From Paraburkholderia atlantica (lineage in GTDB: Bacteria > Pseudomonadota > Gammaproteobacteria > Burkholderiales > Burkholderiaceae), in contig NZ_WHNQ01000014.1 in assembly GCF_009362785.1 (NCBI RefSeq), positions 1 to 64,000 on the forward strand: a stretch of 64,000 nt of DNA. Direction: 5' to 3'. The notes beneath the pieces were generated by a model that saw only the letters and a program-made list of their open reading frames with translations, ran no database searches and had not been told where the DNA came from. Position 1 is the first letter of the stretch. The number at the start of each line of letters is the position of its first letter. Shown here piece after piece: positions 55,081-63,836 of this stretch. The position numbers and the translations under genes are program-made.

Positions 55081-56133
55081 ATGGAGAACCGCGTGGCAAC
55101 ACTCAAGGACGTCGCGCAACTGGCCGGCGTGGGCATGTCGACCGCTTCACGAGCGATTTCCGGCAAGGGACCGATTTCCGCCGATGCCGCGGCGCGCGTG
55201 AAGGCGGCGATCGAGGCGCTGAACTTCCGCCCGTCGTCGATCGGCCGGGCAATGGCGACGCAGCAGCTTGGCATCATCGGCATCTTCGTGCCGACCTTCT
55301 TTGGTCCCTACTACGGCACGATCCTGAAGCAGACCGACACCGAGCTGCGCGCGGTCGGCCGGCATGTCGTGGTCGCGACCGGTTGCGGCGAGGTGTCGCC
55401 GCGCGAGCAGGCGATCGAGGCGGTGCGCTTTCTGATCGGCCGCGATTGCGACGGCGTGGTCGTGATCAGCCACGATCTGCACGACGAAGACCTGATCATG
55501 CTGCATGGCATGCATCCGAAGATGGTGTTCCTGAATCGCGCGTTCGAGCAGTTGCCGGAAGCGTCGTTCAGCGCGGATCATCGGCGCGGCGGCGAACTGG
55601 CGGCGCGCACGCTGCTCGACCATGGGCATCGCGACATCGCGGTGATTTCCGGGCCCGCTACCGCGTCGGACAACGTGATGCGGATCGACGGCTTTTTCGC
55701 CGAACTCGCGCGAGCCGGCATTGCGCGCGACGACGTCCCGCTGATCGAAGCCGACTTTTCGCCGGAAGGCGGCTATGCGGCCGCCCAGAAGCTGCTCGAG
55801 ATGCAGCGGCGCGTGACCGGTCTGTTCTGCGCGAACGACACGATGGCTGTCGCTGTGCTCGCGCGTTTTCACCAGGCGGGCATTTCGGTTCCCAACGACA
55901 TTTCCGTGATCAGCTACGACGACGACTACTCGGCCTCATACGCGGCGCCGGGACTCACGTCAGTGCACATTCCGACCGGGGAGCTGACGCAAAACGCGGT
56001 GCGCTGGCTGATCAACCAGTGTTATGGCACCACGTGGGAGATCTTCCGCGAGTTTCCGGTCAGCGTGACGATGCGCGAATCGGTTGGACCAGCGCCAATG
56101 CAGAAGAAAAATACGCGTGGCTCGACGCGGTAG
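55081..56133 (+). CDS. LacI-family transcriptional repressor of the sugar operon
   Basis: The 350-residue repressor has the LacI helix-turn-helix (VATLKDVAQLAGVGMSTASRAISGKGPISADAAARV, read in parts) and hinge, and a periplasmic-binding-like ligand domain from about residue 65. The ATG at 55081 is used; a GTG at 55093 gives the more usual MATLKDV start and is equally plausible. It is the last gene of the operon, and a perfect LacI palindrome precedes the first, so it probably represses its own operon until the sugar binds. Confidence 0.93.
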   Translation: MENRVATLKDVAQLAGVGMSTASRAISGKGPISADAAARVKAAIEALNFRPSSIGRAMATQQLGIIGIFVPTFFGPYYGTILKQTDTELRAVGRHVVVATGCGEVSPREQAIEAVRFLIGRDCDGVVVISHDLHDEDLIMLHGMHPKMVFLNRAFEQLPEASFSADHRRGGELAARTLLDHGHRDIAVISGPATASDNVMRIDGFFAELARAGIARDDVPLIEADFSPEGGYAAAQKLLEMQRRVTGLFCANDTMAVAVLARFHQAGISVPNDISVISYDDDYSASYAAPGLTSVHIPTGELTQNAVRWLINQCYGTTWEIFREFPVSVTMRESVGPAPMQKKNTRGSTR

Positions 56134-56440
56134 AAGGATTTGCCTAATCGTGGCGGTGCGATGTCTGGCGCGCGGATGCGCGCCGTCTCGGCTGTGTTAT
56201 GCCGGCGCCGGGTCGAACTTGCGAACGAAATGGGGACGCGGCTACCAGCCATACGCGGCGGGGCTTTCCTCATAGTCGAACGGATATTTCTTCGAGTTTT
56301 TTTTCACGAGCGCCATCACGCGCTTGTTCGCGCTTTCACTTACGGATGTGGCAATCTTTTTAAGGTCGCCGTAATCCTTCGCAATACTGCTTTGCGGTTT
56401 TCCCTCATTAAACTTGCGTCAAATTTCTCTAAACTCCCTT

Positions 56441-56455
56441 GTAACAAGTTGTTAC
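56441..56455. promoter_or_regulatory. Palindrome GTAACAAGTTGTTAC before a small ORF
   Basis: Two perfect seven-base arms flank one G and end 12 bases before the ATG at 56468. It could be an operator or an RNA hairpin near the ribosome site of the small ORF. The role is unknown. Confidence 0.5.
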
Positions 56456-56467
56456 GGGGTGAGTGTG

Positions 56468-56566
56468 ATGTTGGCCATTTTTCTGATCGCCTGTCCGATC
56501 GGCATCGCTGCGCTGTTTGGCTTCGCGCGCCATGTCGATCCGCAGACGGGACGTTTCAAACGATAG
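56468..56566 (+). CDS. Very small putative membrane protein (32 residues)
   Basis: The ORF encodes MLAIFLIACPIGIAALFGFA followed by RHVDPQTGRFKR: one membrane helix and a short basic tail. A GTG at 56459 in frame adds three residues, and GGGGTGAG just before it resembles a ribosome site. The hydrophobic-then-basic layout is protein-like. The ORF is short enough that chance cannot be ruled out. Confidence 0.45.
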   Translation: MLAIFLIACPIGIAALFGFARHVDPQTGRFKR

Positions 56567-56758
56567 ATTTTCGTCGCGCGTTCTTTCCGCGGCTGCGCCG
56601 TGGAGATTTTCGATTTGCGATTAACGTTCGCTAGTTTGTCGTTAATTCGAAAGGAGCAACCGTTTGCGTCCTTTCGGTTTGCTTTCCCTTTTTGTTTCCG
56701 TCAATAGCCCGCTTTACCTTTCAGTAAGTCTTGCCTTGGCGTGCCGGTTCGCGGCACG

Positions 56759-58507
56759 ATGCGCGATTACCTCCGTTTTGGGTCGGCATCGCGTATGCAA
56801 GATTCTCTGCAGAAAATGGCGGCACGTGCCAGCGTGCTGAAGGGCGTTCTTCCTTTGAGCCGGATTGCGGCGGCGCGTGATGCGCTGGCCGGTGTGCAGC
56901 TTGCGTCGATGGGTATACCGCAGGTGCTCGGCTATGCGCGCATTGCCGGCATGCCGGCGGTCACCGGGCTCTATACGGTCTTCCTGCCGCTCGTCGCGTT
57001 CGCGTTTTTCGGCGCGTCGCGGCATCTGGTCGTCGCCGCCGATTCGGCCACCGCGACGATCTTCGCGAGCCGTCTGGAGACGATGGCGCCCGCGTCGAGT
57101 GCCGAATACGCGGCGCTCGCGGCGATGGTCGCGCTGCTGACGGCCGGGCTGCTGCTCGTCGCGCGCATCTTCAAGCTCGGTTTTCTCGCCGACTTCCTGT
57201 CGCGTACGGTGCTGGTCGGCTTTCTCGCCGGCGTCGGCGTGCAGGTCGGCATCGCGATGCTCGGCGACATGCTCGGCGTGCCCGGACATGCGACGCGCAG
57301 CGTGGATCAACTGCTGCTCGTCGTGAGCAAGGCCACGCAGATCAATCGGCCGACGCTGGCGATTTCGCTCTTCGTGGTGGCCGCGATTCTCGTCTGCAAG
57401 CGCTTCTGGCCGCGCCTGCCGGTGCCATTGATCGCGGTCGTCGGGGGCATTGCCGCGAGCGACGTGTTCGGATTCGCCGCGCACGGCATCTCGATCCTCG
57501 GACCGGTGGAGGGCGGATTGCCGCCGCTGCGGTTTCCGTCGGTGACGTGGCAGCAGATGCTCGATCTCGTGCCGGTCGCGGCGTCGTGCTTCGTGATGAT
57601 CGTCGCGCAAAGCGCCGCCGCAAGCCGCGTGTTCGCCGAGCGCTATCACGAGCCGGTCGATACCAACGCGGACCTGCTCGGCATCGCGGCCGCCAACGCG
57701 GCGGCGGCGTTCTCCGGCGCGTTCGTGGTCAACGGCAGCCCGACGCAGACCGCGATGGCCGATCGGGCCGGCACGCGCAGCCAGTTCGCGCAGCTCGTGT
57801 TCGCGGCGGTCGTGGTGGCCGTGCTGCTGTTTTTCAGCCGCTATCTGCAGTATCTGCCGCACTGCATTCTCGCAAGCATCGTGTTTACGATCGCGGTCGG
57901 CCTGATTAATGTGCAGTCGCTCTTTTCGATTCGCCGCGAAAGTCCCGGCGAATTCGCGCTAGCGTTGTTCACGGCGGCGGCGGTCGTGCTGATCGGCGTC
58001 GAGCACGGCATCCTGGTCGCGGTCGCGTTGTCGTTGCTGCGTCACGTGCGACACAGCTACCGCCCGCACACGATGATGCTCGCGCCCAACGGCGACGGCA
58101 TGTGGGTGCCGGTGCCGGCGGTGCCCGGCATAGAGACCGCGCCGGGGTTGATCGTCTATCGCTTCGGCGCCGATCTGTTCTACGCGAACGATCATTTCTT
58201 CGTCGACGATACGCGCCGCCTGATCGAGCACGCACCGAACGCGGTGCGCTGGTTCGTCGTCGATGCGAGCGCGATTACGGATGTCGATTATTCGGCGGCG
58301 CGCTCGGTGGGCGAGTTGTGCTCGGCGCTCAAGCGCGATGGGATCGAGGTGGTGTTTGCGCGGGTGAATCGCTATTTGCGCTCGGACATGGATCGGCATG
58401 GCATCACGCCGATCGTCGAGGAGCGCTGTATTTTCGGCACGCTGCATGAGGCGCTGAGCATGGCGGGAGTGGAGAAGCCGCATGAGCAGGTGAAGGGGGC
58501 GCCATAA
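56759..58507 (+). CDS. SulP-family anion transporter with STAS domain
   Basis: The 582-residue inner-membrane protein has 10-14 hydrophobic segments, the SulP signature ALAGVQLASMGIPQVLGYARIAGMPAVTGLY and NGSPTQTAMADRAGTRSQ, and a cytoplasmic STAS domain (about 440-560: VRWFVVDASAITDVDYSAARSVGEL). The substrate could be sulfate, bicarbonate or a dicarboxylate; no neighbour decides. The start is uncertain among GTG 56741, ATG 56759 and ATG 56795. Confidence 0.92.
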   Translation: MRDYLRFGSASRMQDSLQKMAARASVLKGVLPLSRIAAARDALAGVQLASMGIPQVLGYARIAGMPAVTGLYTVFLPLVAFAFFGASRHLVVAADSATATIFASRLETMAPASSAEYAALAAMVALLTAGLLLVARIFKLGFLADFLSRTVLVGFLAGVGVQVGIAMLGDMLGVPGHATRSVDQLLLVVSKATQINRPTLAISLFVVAAILVCKRFWPRLPVPLIAVVGGIAASDVFGFAAHGISILGPVEGGLPPLRFPSVTWQQMLDLVPVAASCFVMIVAQSAAASRVFAERYHEPVDTNADLLGIAAANAAAAFSGAFVVNGSPTQTAMADRAGTRSQFAQLVFAAVVVAVLLFFSRYLQYLPHCILASIVFTIAVGLINVQSLFSIRRESPGEFALALFTAAAVVLIGVEHGILVAVALSLLRHVRHSYRPHTMMLAPNGDGMWVPVPAVPGIETAPGLIVYRFGADLFYANDHFFVDDTRRLIEHAPNAVRWFVVDASAITDVDYSAARSVGELCSALKRDGIEVVFARVNRYLRSDMDRHGITPIVEERCIFGTLHEALSMAGVEKPHEQVKGAP

Positions 58508-58639
58508 CGGGGAGGGGTGTCGTGCGGGATCGGGACGAACCAAAAAATGACGGCAAACGTTGTCTGCGCCTCATTTTTCGTTTCTTGCGTCGATTAAGCT
58601 GATGTTCCGCTGCGACTAGCAGATATCGATTACAAAAGC

Positions 58640-59332
58640 ATGAACAGCTTCGATTCGACCATCGAAACTTATCTGTCCAGCATACACTTCGGTCATTTCG
58701 CGACCCAATCGATACAAGCCATCGCCGACCTGTACACCTTTAAAGGCCTGGTATTGATTGCCGTGCTGTGGTGGATCTGGTTTCAACAAGACGAACGCGC
58801 CGAACGGCGGCGCGAAATAGTGCTCGCGACGCTTCTCAGCGGTGTCGTAGCGCTCTTCGTCGGAAGGCTGCTGGCGCACTGGTTGCCATTTAGAGTGCGT
58901 CCCATCTATAGCACCGAACTTCATCTGCAGTTCGCAAGCGGCGCGACCAAGGCTGCGCAGTTGTCGGATTGGAGTTCGTTCCCAAGCGATCACGCCATGC
59001 TATGGATGGCCATCGCCACCGGCATTTTCCTCGTGTGGCGGGGCATCGGCGTGCTGGCGCTTCTCTATACCGCGGTGTTCATTTGCCTTCCGCGCGCCTA
59101 TCTCGGCTTTCACTATCCGACCGATTTGCTGGTGGGCGCCGCGGTGGGAATCGCGATCACGTTGATCCTGACGCGCGAGGCGATCCGCACGCGCTACGCG
59201 ACCCCGATGCTGCGATGGATCGAACGCCACCCGGGGCCCGCGGCGATGTTGGCCTTCATTCTGTGCCTCCAACTCGTCACGCAATTCGAAGAACTGCGCG
59301 CTCTGGCGTGCGGAGTGTTCAGACATCTGTGA
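58640..59332 (+). CDS. PAP2-family membrane phosphatase (BcrC-like)
   Basis: The 230-residue protein has about six membrane segments and the three phosphatase motifs: RP in HWLPFRVRP (His where many relatives have Lys), the His in FPSDHAM and RAYLGFHYPTD with the R-x5-H-x3-D pattern. The PSDHA motif resembles undecaprenyl-diphosphate phosphatases. It may recycle undecaprenyl phosphate or act on another lipid phosphate. Confidence 0.9.
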   Translation: MNSFDSTIETYLSSIHFGHFATQSIQAIADLYTFKGLVLIAVLWWIWFQQDERAERRREIVLATLLSGVVALFVGRLLAHWLPFRVRPIYSTELHLQFASGATKAAQLSDWSSFPSDHAMLWMAIATGIFLVWRGIGVLALLYTAVFICLPRAYLGFHYPTDLLVGAAVGIAITLILTREAIRTRYATPMLRWIERHPGPAAMLAFILCLQLVTQFEELRALACGVFRHL

Positions 59333-59473
59333 CCCGCCTGGCGCCTGCCTTCCCGTGAGCTGAGATTAGCGAGGCCCCTCTATTGCCATCTCATGCAATA
59401 TTCTGTCTAATGAAATCAGAATAAAACGTCCGATTTATTCGGCTCGCTGACACAGTCGACGGGGGTTCACCTC

Positions 59474-61072
59474 ATGTACTCTCTGCTGCCGCTCAAGGCC
59501 CAGGTGCGTCGTCACGCGCGAACGCTCGCCGGGTATTTTCCAGATCGATTTACGCGCGACGAATCGAGCGGTGTCGACATCCTCGGTGTGATGACGCCCA
59601 GGCTCCTGAACGGGAGCACACTGCTGAACCTCAACTACGGCGATGTGGATCGCTTCACCGACAAAACCCGCGCGACGGGCACCTTATTCGTCGCGATAGG
59701 CGACGACTTCGTGCGCGTCGCCACCTCGGTCAAAAGGCAAACCGGCGAGCGGGCCGTGGGCACGGTACTCGACCGCTCGCATCCCGGCTATCGGATGCTG
59801 CGCAGCGGGCAGCCCTACACCGGTTATGCGACGCTATTCGGCAAGCAATACATGACACGGTACGAGCCGATCCGGGACGGTTCCGGCGACGTGATCGGCG
59901 CGCTGTATGTCGGGCTCGACGTCAGCGAGGTGTGGAACCTGTCGATTGGAGGCAGGCTCGCGCTGCTGACTCTGGCCGCGAATACCGCACTCCTGTTGGG
60001 CTATGGTCGGCTGCTGCAGGCTGTAATCCTCCCGGACCAAGCGAGCCCCGCAGGGACGTCGCCCCCTTTCCTGCCGGCCGGGGTGATCGGCTTCGGGCTG
60101 CTCGGCGCGCTGCTGGTCAGCGCGCTGGTCTTCGTGACGACCCGGCGCGGTCTCGGCATGCAACTGCTCGAAGCGAAGGCCGCCGCGGAAAAACTGGCGG
60201 CTGGCGACTTGACCGCGCAAGTGCATGTCAGCCGGCGCGACGAACTCGGCCAGTTGATGCAGGCGATGAACGGCATCAGTGTCGGCTTGGCCTCGGTGGT
60301 CGGCAACGTGCGACGCGCGTCCGATATGATCGCGCTCGGCGCGCGCGAGATTGCGGCCGGCAACGCGGAACTGTCGTCCCGCACCGAGGCACAGGCCGGC
60401 TCGCTCGAGGAAACCGCTTCGACGATGGAACAACTGACTGCAACGGTCCGCGCCAATGCCGAACGCGCTTCGCACGCCAACCAACACATCGCGTCGGCCT
60501 CCGACCTCGCGGTCAAAGGCGGTACCGTGGTGGGCCATGTGGTAACCACCATGTCGTTGATCCGCGGCAGTTCACACAAGATCGTCGACATCATCAGCAT
60601 GATCGACTCGATCGCCTTTCAGACCAACATTCTGGCTTTGAACGCGGCCGTCGAGGCGGCGCGCGCCGGCGATCAGGGACGCGGCTTTGCGGTCGTCGCC
60701 GCCGAGGTGCGCAGCCTGGCCCAACGCAGCGCGACGGCCGCCAGGGAAATCAAGGCGCTGATCACCGACTCGGTCGGCAACGTCAATGCGGGCGGCGAAC
60801 TGGTCGACCAGGCTGGCCGGGACATGACCGAAATCGTCACGGCCGTCGACAGTGTGGTCACCTTGATGGGTGAGATTACGCACGCGAGCAACGAGCAAAG
60901 TACCGGTATCGGCGAAATCAATCGCGCGATCGGACACATGGACGAGATGACCCAGCAAAACGTTGCTCTGGTCGAGCAGGTGGCAGCCGCGGCGGCCAGC
61001 ATGCAAGAACAGGCGTCCACGCTGGAAGATGCGGTGCAGGTTTTTCGGCTGGTAGGTGACGGGCCAAACTGA
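59474..61072 (+). CDS. Methyl-accepting chemotaxis protein with Cache-like domain, no N-terminal helix
   Basis: The 532-residue receptor has a Cache-like region at about 20-150 (GTLFVAIGDDFVRVATSVKR, GYATLFGKQYMTRYEPIRDG), two hydrophobic segments at 161-187 and 199-222, a HAMP and a full signalling hairpin (IDSIAFQTNILALNAAVEAA and GRGFAVVAAEVRSLAQRSATA). Relatives have a membrane helix before the Cache domain; here the start MYSLLPLKAQVRRHARTLAG is hydrophilic and no such helix is encoded upstream in frame. The receptor may have lost it, leaving the sensor in an unusual location. Confidence 0.9.
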   Translation: MYSLLPLKAQVRRHARTLAGYFPDRFTRDESSGVDILGVMTPRLLNGSTLLNLNYGDVDRFTDKTRATGTLFVAIGDDFVRVATSVKRQTGERAVGTVLDRSHPGYRMLRSGQPYTGYATLFGKQYMTRYEPIRDGSGDVIGALYVGLDVSEVWNLSIGGRLALLTLAANTALLLGYGRLLQAVILPDQASPAGTSPPFLPAGVIGFGLLGALLVSALVFVTTRRGLGMQLLEAKAAAEKLAAGDLTAQVHVSRRDELGQLMQAMNGISVGLASVVGNVRRASDMIALGAREIAAGNAELSSRTEAQAGSLEETASTMEQLTATVRANAERASHANQHIASASDLAVKGGTVVGHVVTTMSLIRGSSHKIVDIISMIDSIAFQTNILALNAAVEAARAGDQGRGFAVVAAEVRSLAQRSATAAREIKALITDSVGNVNAGGELVDQAGRDMTEIVTAVDSVVTLMGEITHASNEQSTGIGEINRAIGHMDEMTQQNVALVEQVAAAAASMQEQASTLEDAVQVFRLVGDGPN

Positions 61073-61236
61073 GATTCGCGGTCAGTGCCGCACTCAGCGG
61101 TGCATCCAATTGAACGGCGACGCGCGACGCGTACGCAGACGTTTCCCGCACTTTCCTGCACTAGAATGGGTTATTGCCGACGTCATAGACGTATCTGGTC
61201 AGCAACGACGTGCCGGCTTCTCGTTGGAGGAATGCC

Positions 61237-61401
61237 ATGCCGACTTACCGGTACAGGTGTGAGAAGTGCGGTGAGATGTTCGAACATGCCGAGCATCTTG
61301 CTGAACATGAAAATGCTCATCCCGCTTGCCCGAAGTGCGGAAGCGAGAAGGTCCAGCACATACCCACGCCATTCGTGCCGAAAACGTCCCGAAAAAGCTG
61401 A
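61237..61401 (+). CDS. FmdB-family zinc ribbon protein
   Basis: The 54-residue protein begins MPTYRYRCEKCGEMFEHAEHL and has the two C-x2-C pairs CEKCG and CPKCG of the FmdB/CxxC-type zinc ribbon. The ATG at 61237 has GGAGG at 61226-61230. Such proteins may regulate formamidase/amidase genes in some bacteria; none is adjacent. Confidence 0.9.
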   Translation: MPTYRYRCEKCGEMFEHAEHLAEHENAHPACPKCGSEKVQHIPTPFVPKTSRKS

Positions 61402-61736
61402 ACTCTGTCCTCGCGGTTCTCGCGGACCCTCGAACGTCGGTTCTGCCCCTGCCGACGGATCTGCGCTTGCCCACTCTCGCCGTCGCCCGTGCGATGACGT
61501 TTTCTGTAGGTTCTTACCGCTCCTGCCGCGCGGCCTCCGTGGCTGCCCCCAAGGTGCAAGTCGGGAGCGAGCGACTCTTCAAACCCGGCGAACCGTTGAA
61601 ATAGCCCACGAATTGCCGAGAGCCGAAAAAAGTTCTGCACGAAAGACCAACGGACGAAAAGAAATCACTTTCGCACGGCCGACCTTCTGCACGGGTCTGG
61701 GCCGACGTATGCTGGAATCCAGATGACTCGACATTG
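61402..61736. other. 335-base region after the zinc ribbon gene
   Basis: Open frames cross it in several phases, but none has a ribosome site or family similarity. It is less GC-biased after about 61600 and probably holds the promoter of the next gene. Nothing else was seen. Confidence 0.5.
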
Positions 61737-62369
61737 ATGCTCGCCATGGACCCGCGAGATGCGTTTGATATATCGCTGAGCGAAGTCGACTCGGCGTTCG
61801 AGGCCTTAGAACTTGCCCGTTCCACCTCGGGCGAGGATTCACTCGCGTACACCGAGGCGTGCGAGCGGTATCGCATGACGATTCTCAGATGGAAGTCAAT
61901 TTACGCGTTACTGGTTGCCGACGGAGCGCGAACCATGATGCCAAACCTTGGTAACGGACGGCGCCTGCTCGTCCTCCGCAGAGGACATGAGCCGATCGCT
62001 GAATCCATCTTCGTTATCGCCCGGGTGCGAGGCTTCGCGTCCACGCTTGAGACGTGCGCTGATGCGGTACGAGGTCAAATCGCGAGCAATGCGCAATTGG
62101 CGGTCCTTGACGGCGACTGCCATCTTGCATCCAAGTTAAAAGCCATCGAGTTGATCAACAAGCACTGCCCGCAATGTCGCGTCGCGGTTCTGTCCAGTAC
62201 GCTGTGTCCTTTCGCGGGGTGGCCAGGTGTCGATGCGGTCATCGACCGTTGCGCACCGCCAAAGCAGATGCTCGAGTGTTTCTGCCAACTGATTGATTCC
62301 CAACTCGACGAAAGCGCTATTCTTGCGGCCCCCCCCCCGATATTGGCCTATGGTCGGCATGACTCATAG
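61737..62369 (+). CDS. Degenerate receiver-like protein, unknown
   Basis: The 210-residue protein starts with a helical region (SEVDSAFEALELARSTSGEDSLAYTEACERYRMTIL) and then a receiver-like fold: LLVLRRG, AVLDGDCHLASKLKAIELI (possible phospho-Asp), VAVLSST and a final helix. The N-terminal acidic pair of true receivers is missing and the conserved Lys is unclear, so phosphorylation is doubtful. The start has two in-frame ATGs (61737, 61746). It precedes the radical SAM gene by 106 bases on the same strand. Confidence 0.65.
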   Translation: MLAMDPRDAFDISLSEVDSAFEALELARSTSGEDSLAYTEACERYRMTILRWKSIYALLVADGARTMMPNLGNGRRLLVLRRGHEPIAESIFVIARVRGFASTLETCADAVRGQIASNAQLAVLDGDCHLASKLKAIELINKHCPQCRVAVLSSTLCPFAGWPGVDAVIDRCAPPKQMLECFCQLIDSQLDESAILAAPPPILAYGRHDS

Positions 62370-62475
62370 CGCGCGCCGAAAGCCGACGGTAGGCGTAACA
62401 ATGGTTCACGCTCAGCACGTTGAGCGTATTCTATGAAGCCTCGTGACGAATTCGTCGGCAGGCCGCGAGGGTCTC

Positions 62476-63642
62476 ATGGATACGACAGAGCGGATCATCA
62501 AGTGGCGCGATCTACGGCATAGAGACAGCGTCGTCAGCGAACCGCGCAATCCGTTGCCCGCGGTGTGCGACGTATCGGTGACGAACGTGTGCAACGCCGC
62601 ATGCGACTTCTGCGGGTTCTCTCGCGAGAAGAATCTGGCGGGGCCACGTCGCTATCTCGACCCTGATGAGTTCGCGCGCGCACTGCCGATCCTGCGCAGA
62701 CGCCGGATTCGTTACATGACGCTGCAAGGCGGCGAGCCGCTGGTTCATCCCCAGATCGCATCGCTGGTGGCTTCGGCCACCAAGGCCGGCATTCAGTGCG
62801 GCGTGATCACGAACGGCTGGTTTCTTCCGCGCCACATCAAGCAACTGGCGGCGGCTGGCCTCAAGCGTCTGCTGATTTCCATCGATAGCGCGGACATGCG
62901 CGAGCATGAGCATAATCGCGGCCTGCGCGGTCTCGAGGCCCGCATCCGCGAGGGCATCACTCAGGCGCATAGCTTCGGCATCGAGGTGTGCGCATCGATT
63001 ACGGTGAGCCGTCTGGTTCGTTACGAATCGCTTCCGGAGACGCTCAATCGGCTCGGCTTCGATGCGGTCGTTTTTTCCTATCCCCGGCGCGAGGCGTTTG
63101 GGTCGTCATCGCTCGTGTACGACGAAGACTCGAAACTCGTCGACCTGAACACCGACGAGTTACTCGACGCGTTGAACGCAATCGCGCGCCTGAAGAAGCA
63201 CTTCCGCGTGATGGACCCGAGCGCTGCGCTGGACGAGGTCGCGCGGTTCGTGCGCGGTGAACGGCAACTGGTTCCATGTATCGGTGGCAGCAAGTACTTT
63301 TATATCGACTGGAACCTCGATGTCTGGCGTTGCGAGGCGTGGTCCGAGCCGATGGGCTCCGTGTTCGACCTCGACCGCCTGCCCGATCAACGGGAACCCT
63401 GCAATGCCTGCATGATGGGATGCTATCGGCATGCCAGCATTCTGATGCACGGTGCGATCGCCGTGACTGATTCGATGTACGCGCTGGGCCACGGTCAGCT
63501 TCGGACCGCTGTCAGTTTGTTGTTCCAGCGCAGCGTCGCGTATTCGCTGTGGGCGCTTTCAGTTGAAGAATTACCGCGCGCGTCGCTTATGTCGTTCGCG
63601 AGACGGATGGGCGGACGCCGTTCCACGCCGCAAACTGGATAG
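62476..63642 (+). CDS. Radical SAM protein with C-terminal Cys cluster (SPASM-like)
   Basis: The 388-residue protein has the radical SAM motif C39-x3-C43-x2-C46 (CNAACDFC), GGEPLVHP, and GVITNGWF. A second cysteine group near the end (WRCEAWSEP...PCNACMMGCYRHA) probably binds a further cluster, as in SPASM/Twitch proteins that modify peptides. No precursor peptide gene was recognised nearby. I chose the ATG at 62476 (GCGAGGG upstream); a GTG at 62443 is an alternative. Confidence 0.88.
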   Translation: MDTTERIIKWRDLRHRDSVVSEPRNPLPAVCDVSVTNVCNAACDFCGFSREKNLAGPRRYLDPDEFARALPILRRRRIRYMTLQGGEPLVHPQIASLVASATKAGIQCGVITNGWFLPRHIKQLAAAGLKRLLISIDSADMREHEHNRGLRGLEARIREGITQAHSFGIEVCASITVSRLVRYESLPETLNRLGFDAVVFSYPRREAFGSSSLVYDEDSKLVDLNTDELLDALNAIARLKKHFRVMDPSAALDEVARFVRGERQLVPCIGGSKYFYIDWNLDVWRCEAWSEPMGSVFDLDRLPDQREPCNACMMGCYRHASILMHGAIAVTDSMYALGHGQLRTAVSLLFQRSVAYSLWALSVEELPRASLMSFARRMGGRRSTPQTG

Positions 63643-63836
63643 GTTCGATTCGCGCGATGCCACCGACGCGCGGCACGCGATTTGCGAAGGCCACCGGCAG
63701 CGAGAAAACCGTCAATGGGCCGATTCGATTGCCTAAGATCAAGTTACGCGCTCCGCGAGCAAGGCACCGCGGGTCGCGAACGTCTTTATCGTCGCGCAGC
63801 CCTTTTCCCGCGCGACTTTTCCACAAGGAGGTCACG

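Larger units (their letters stand above)
56134..56758. other. 625-base region before the SulP gene
   Basis: An AT-richer stretch from about 56270 holds a 15-base palindrome and the very small membrane ORF at 56468-56566. The start of the SulP gene lies after a second AT-rich patch (56630-56720). I found no terminator with a clear T-run after the LacI gene. Confidence 0.55.

Noticed and set aside
62330..62341. Run of about ten C bases near the end of the receiver-like gene as phase-variation tract
   Set aside because: It lies only about ten codons before the stop; a length change would affect little, and there is no evidence of variation.
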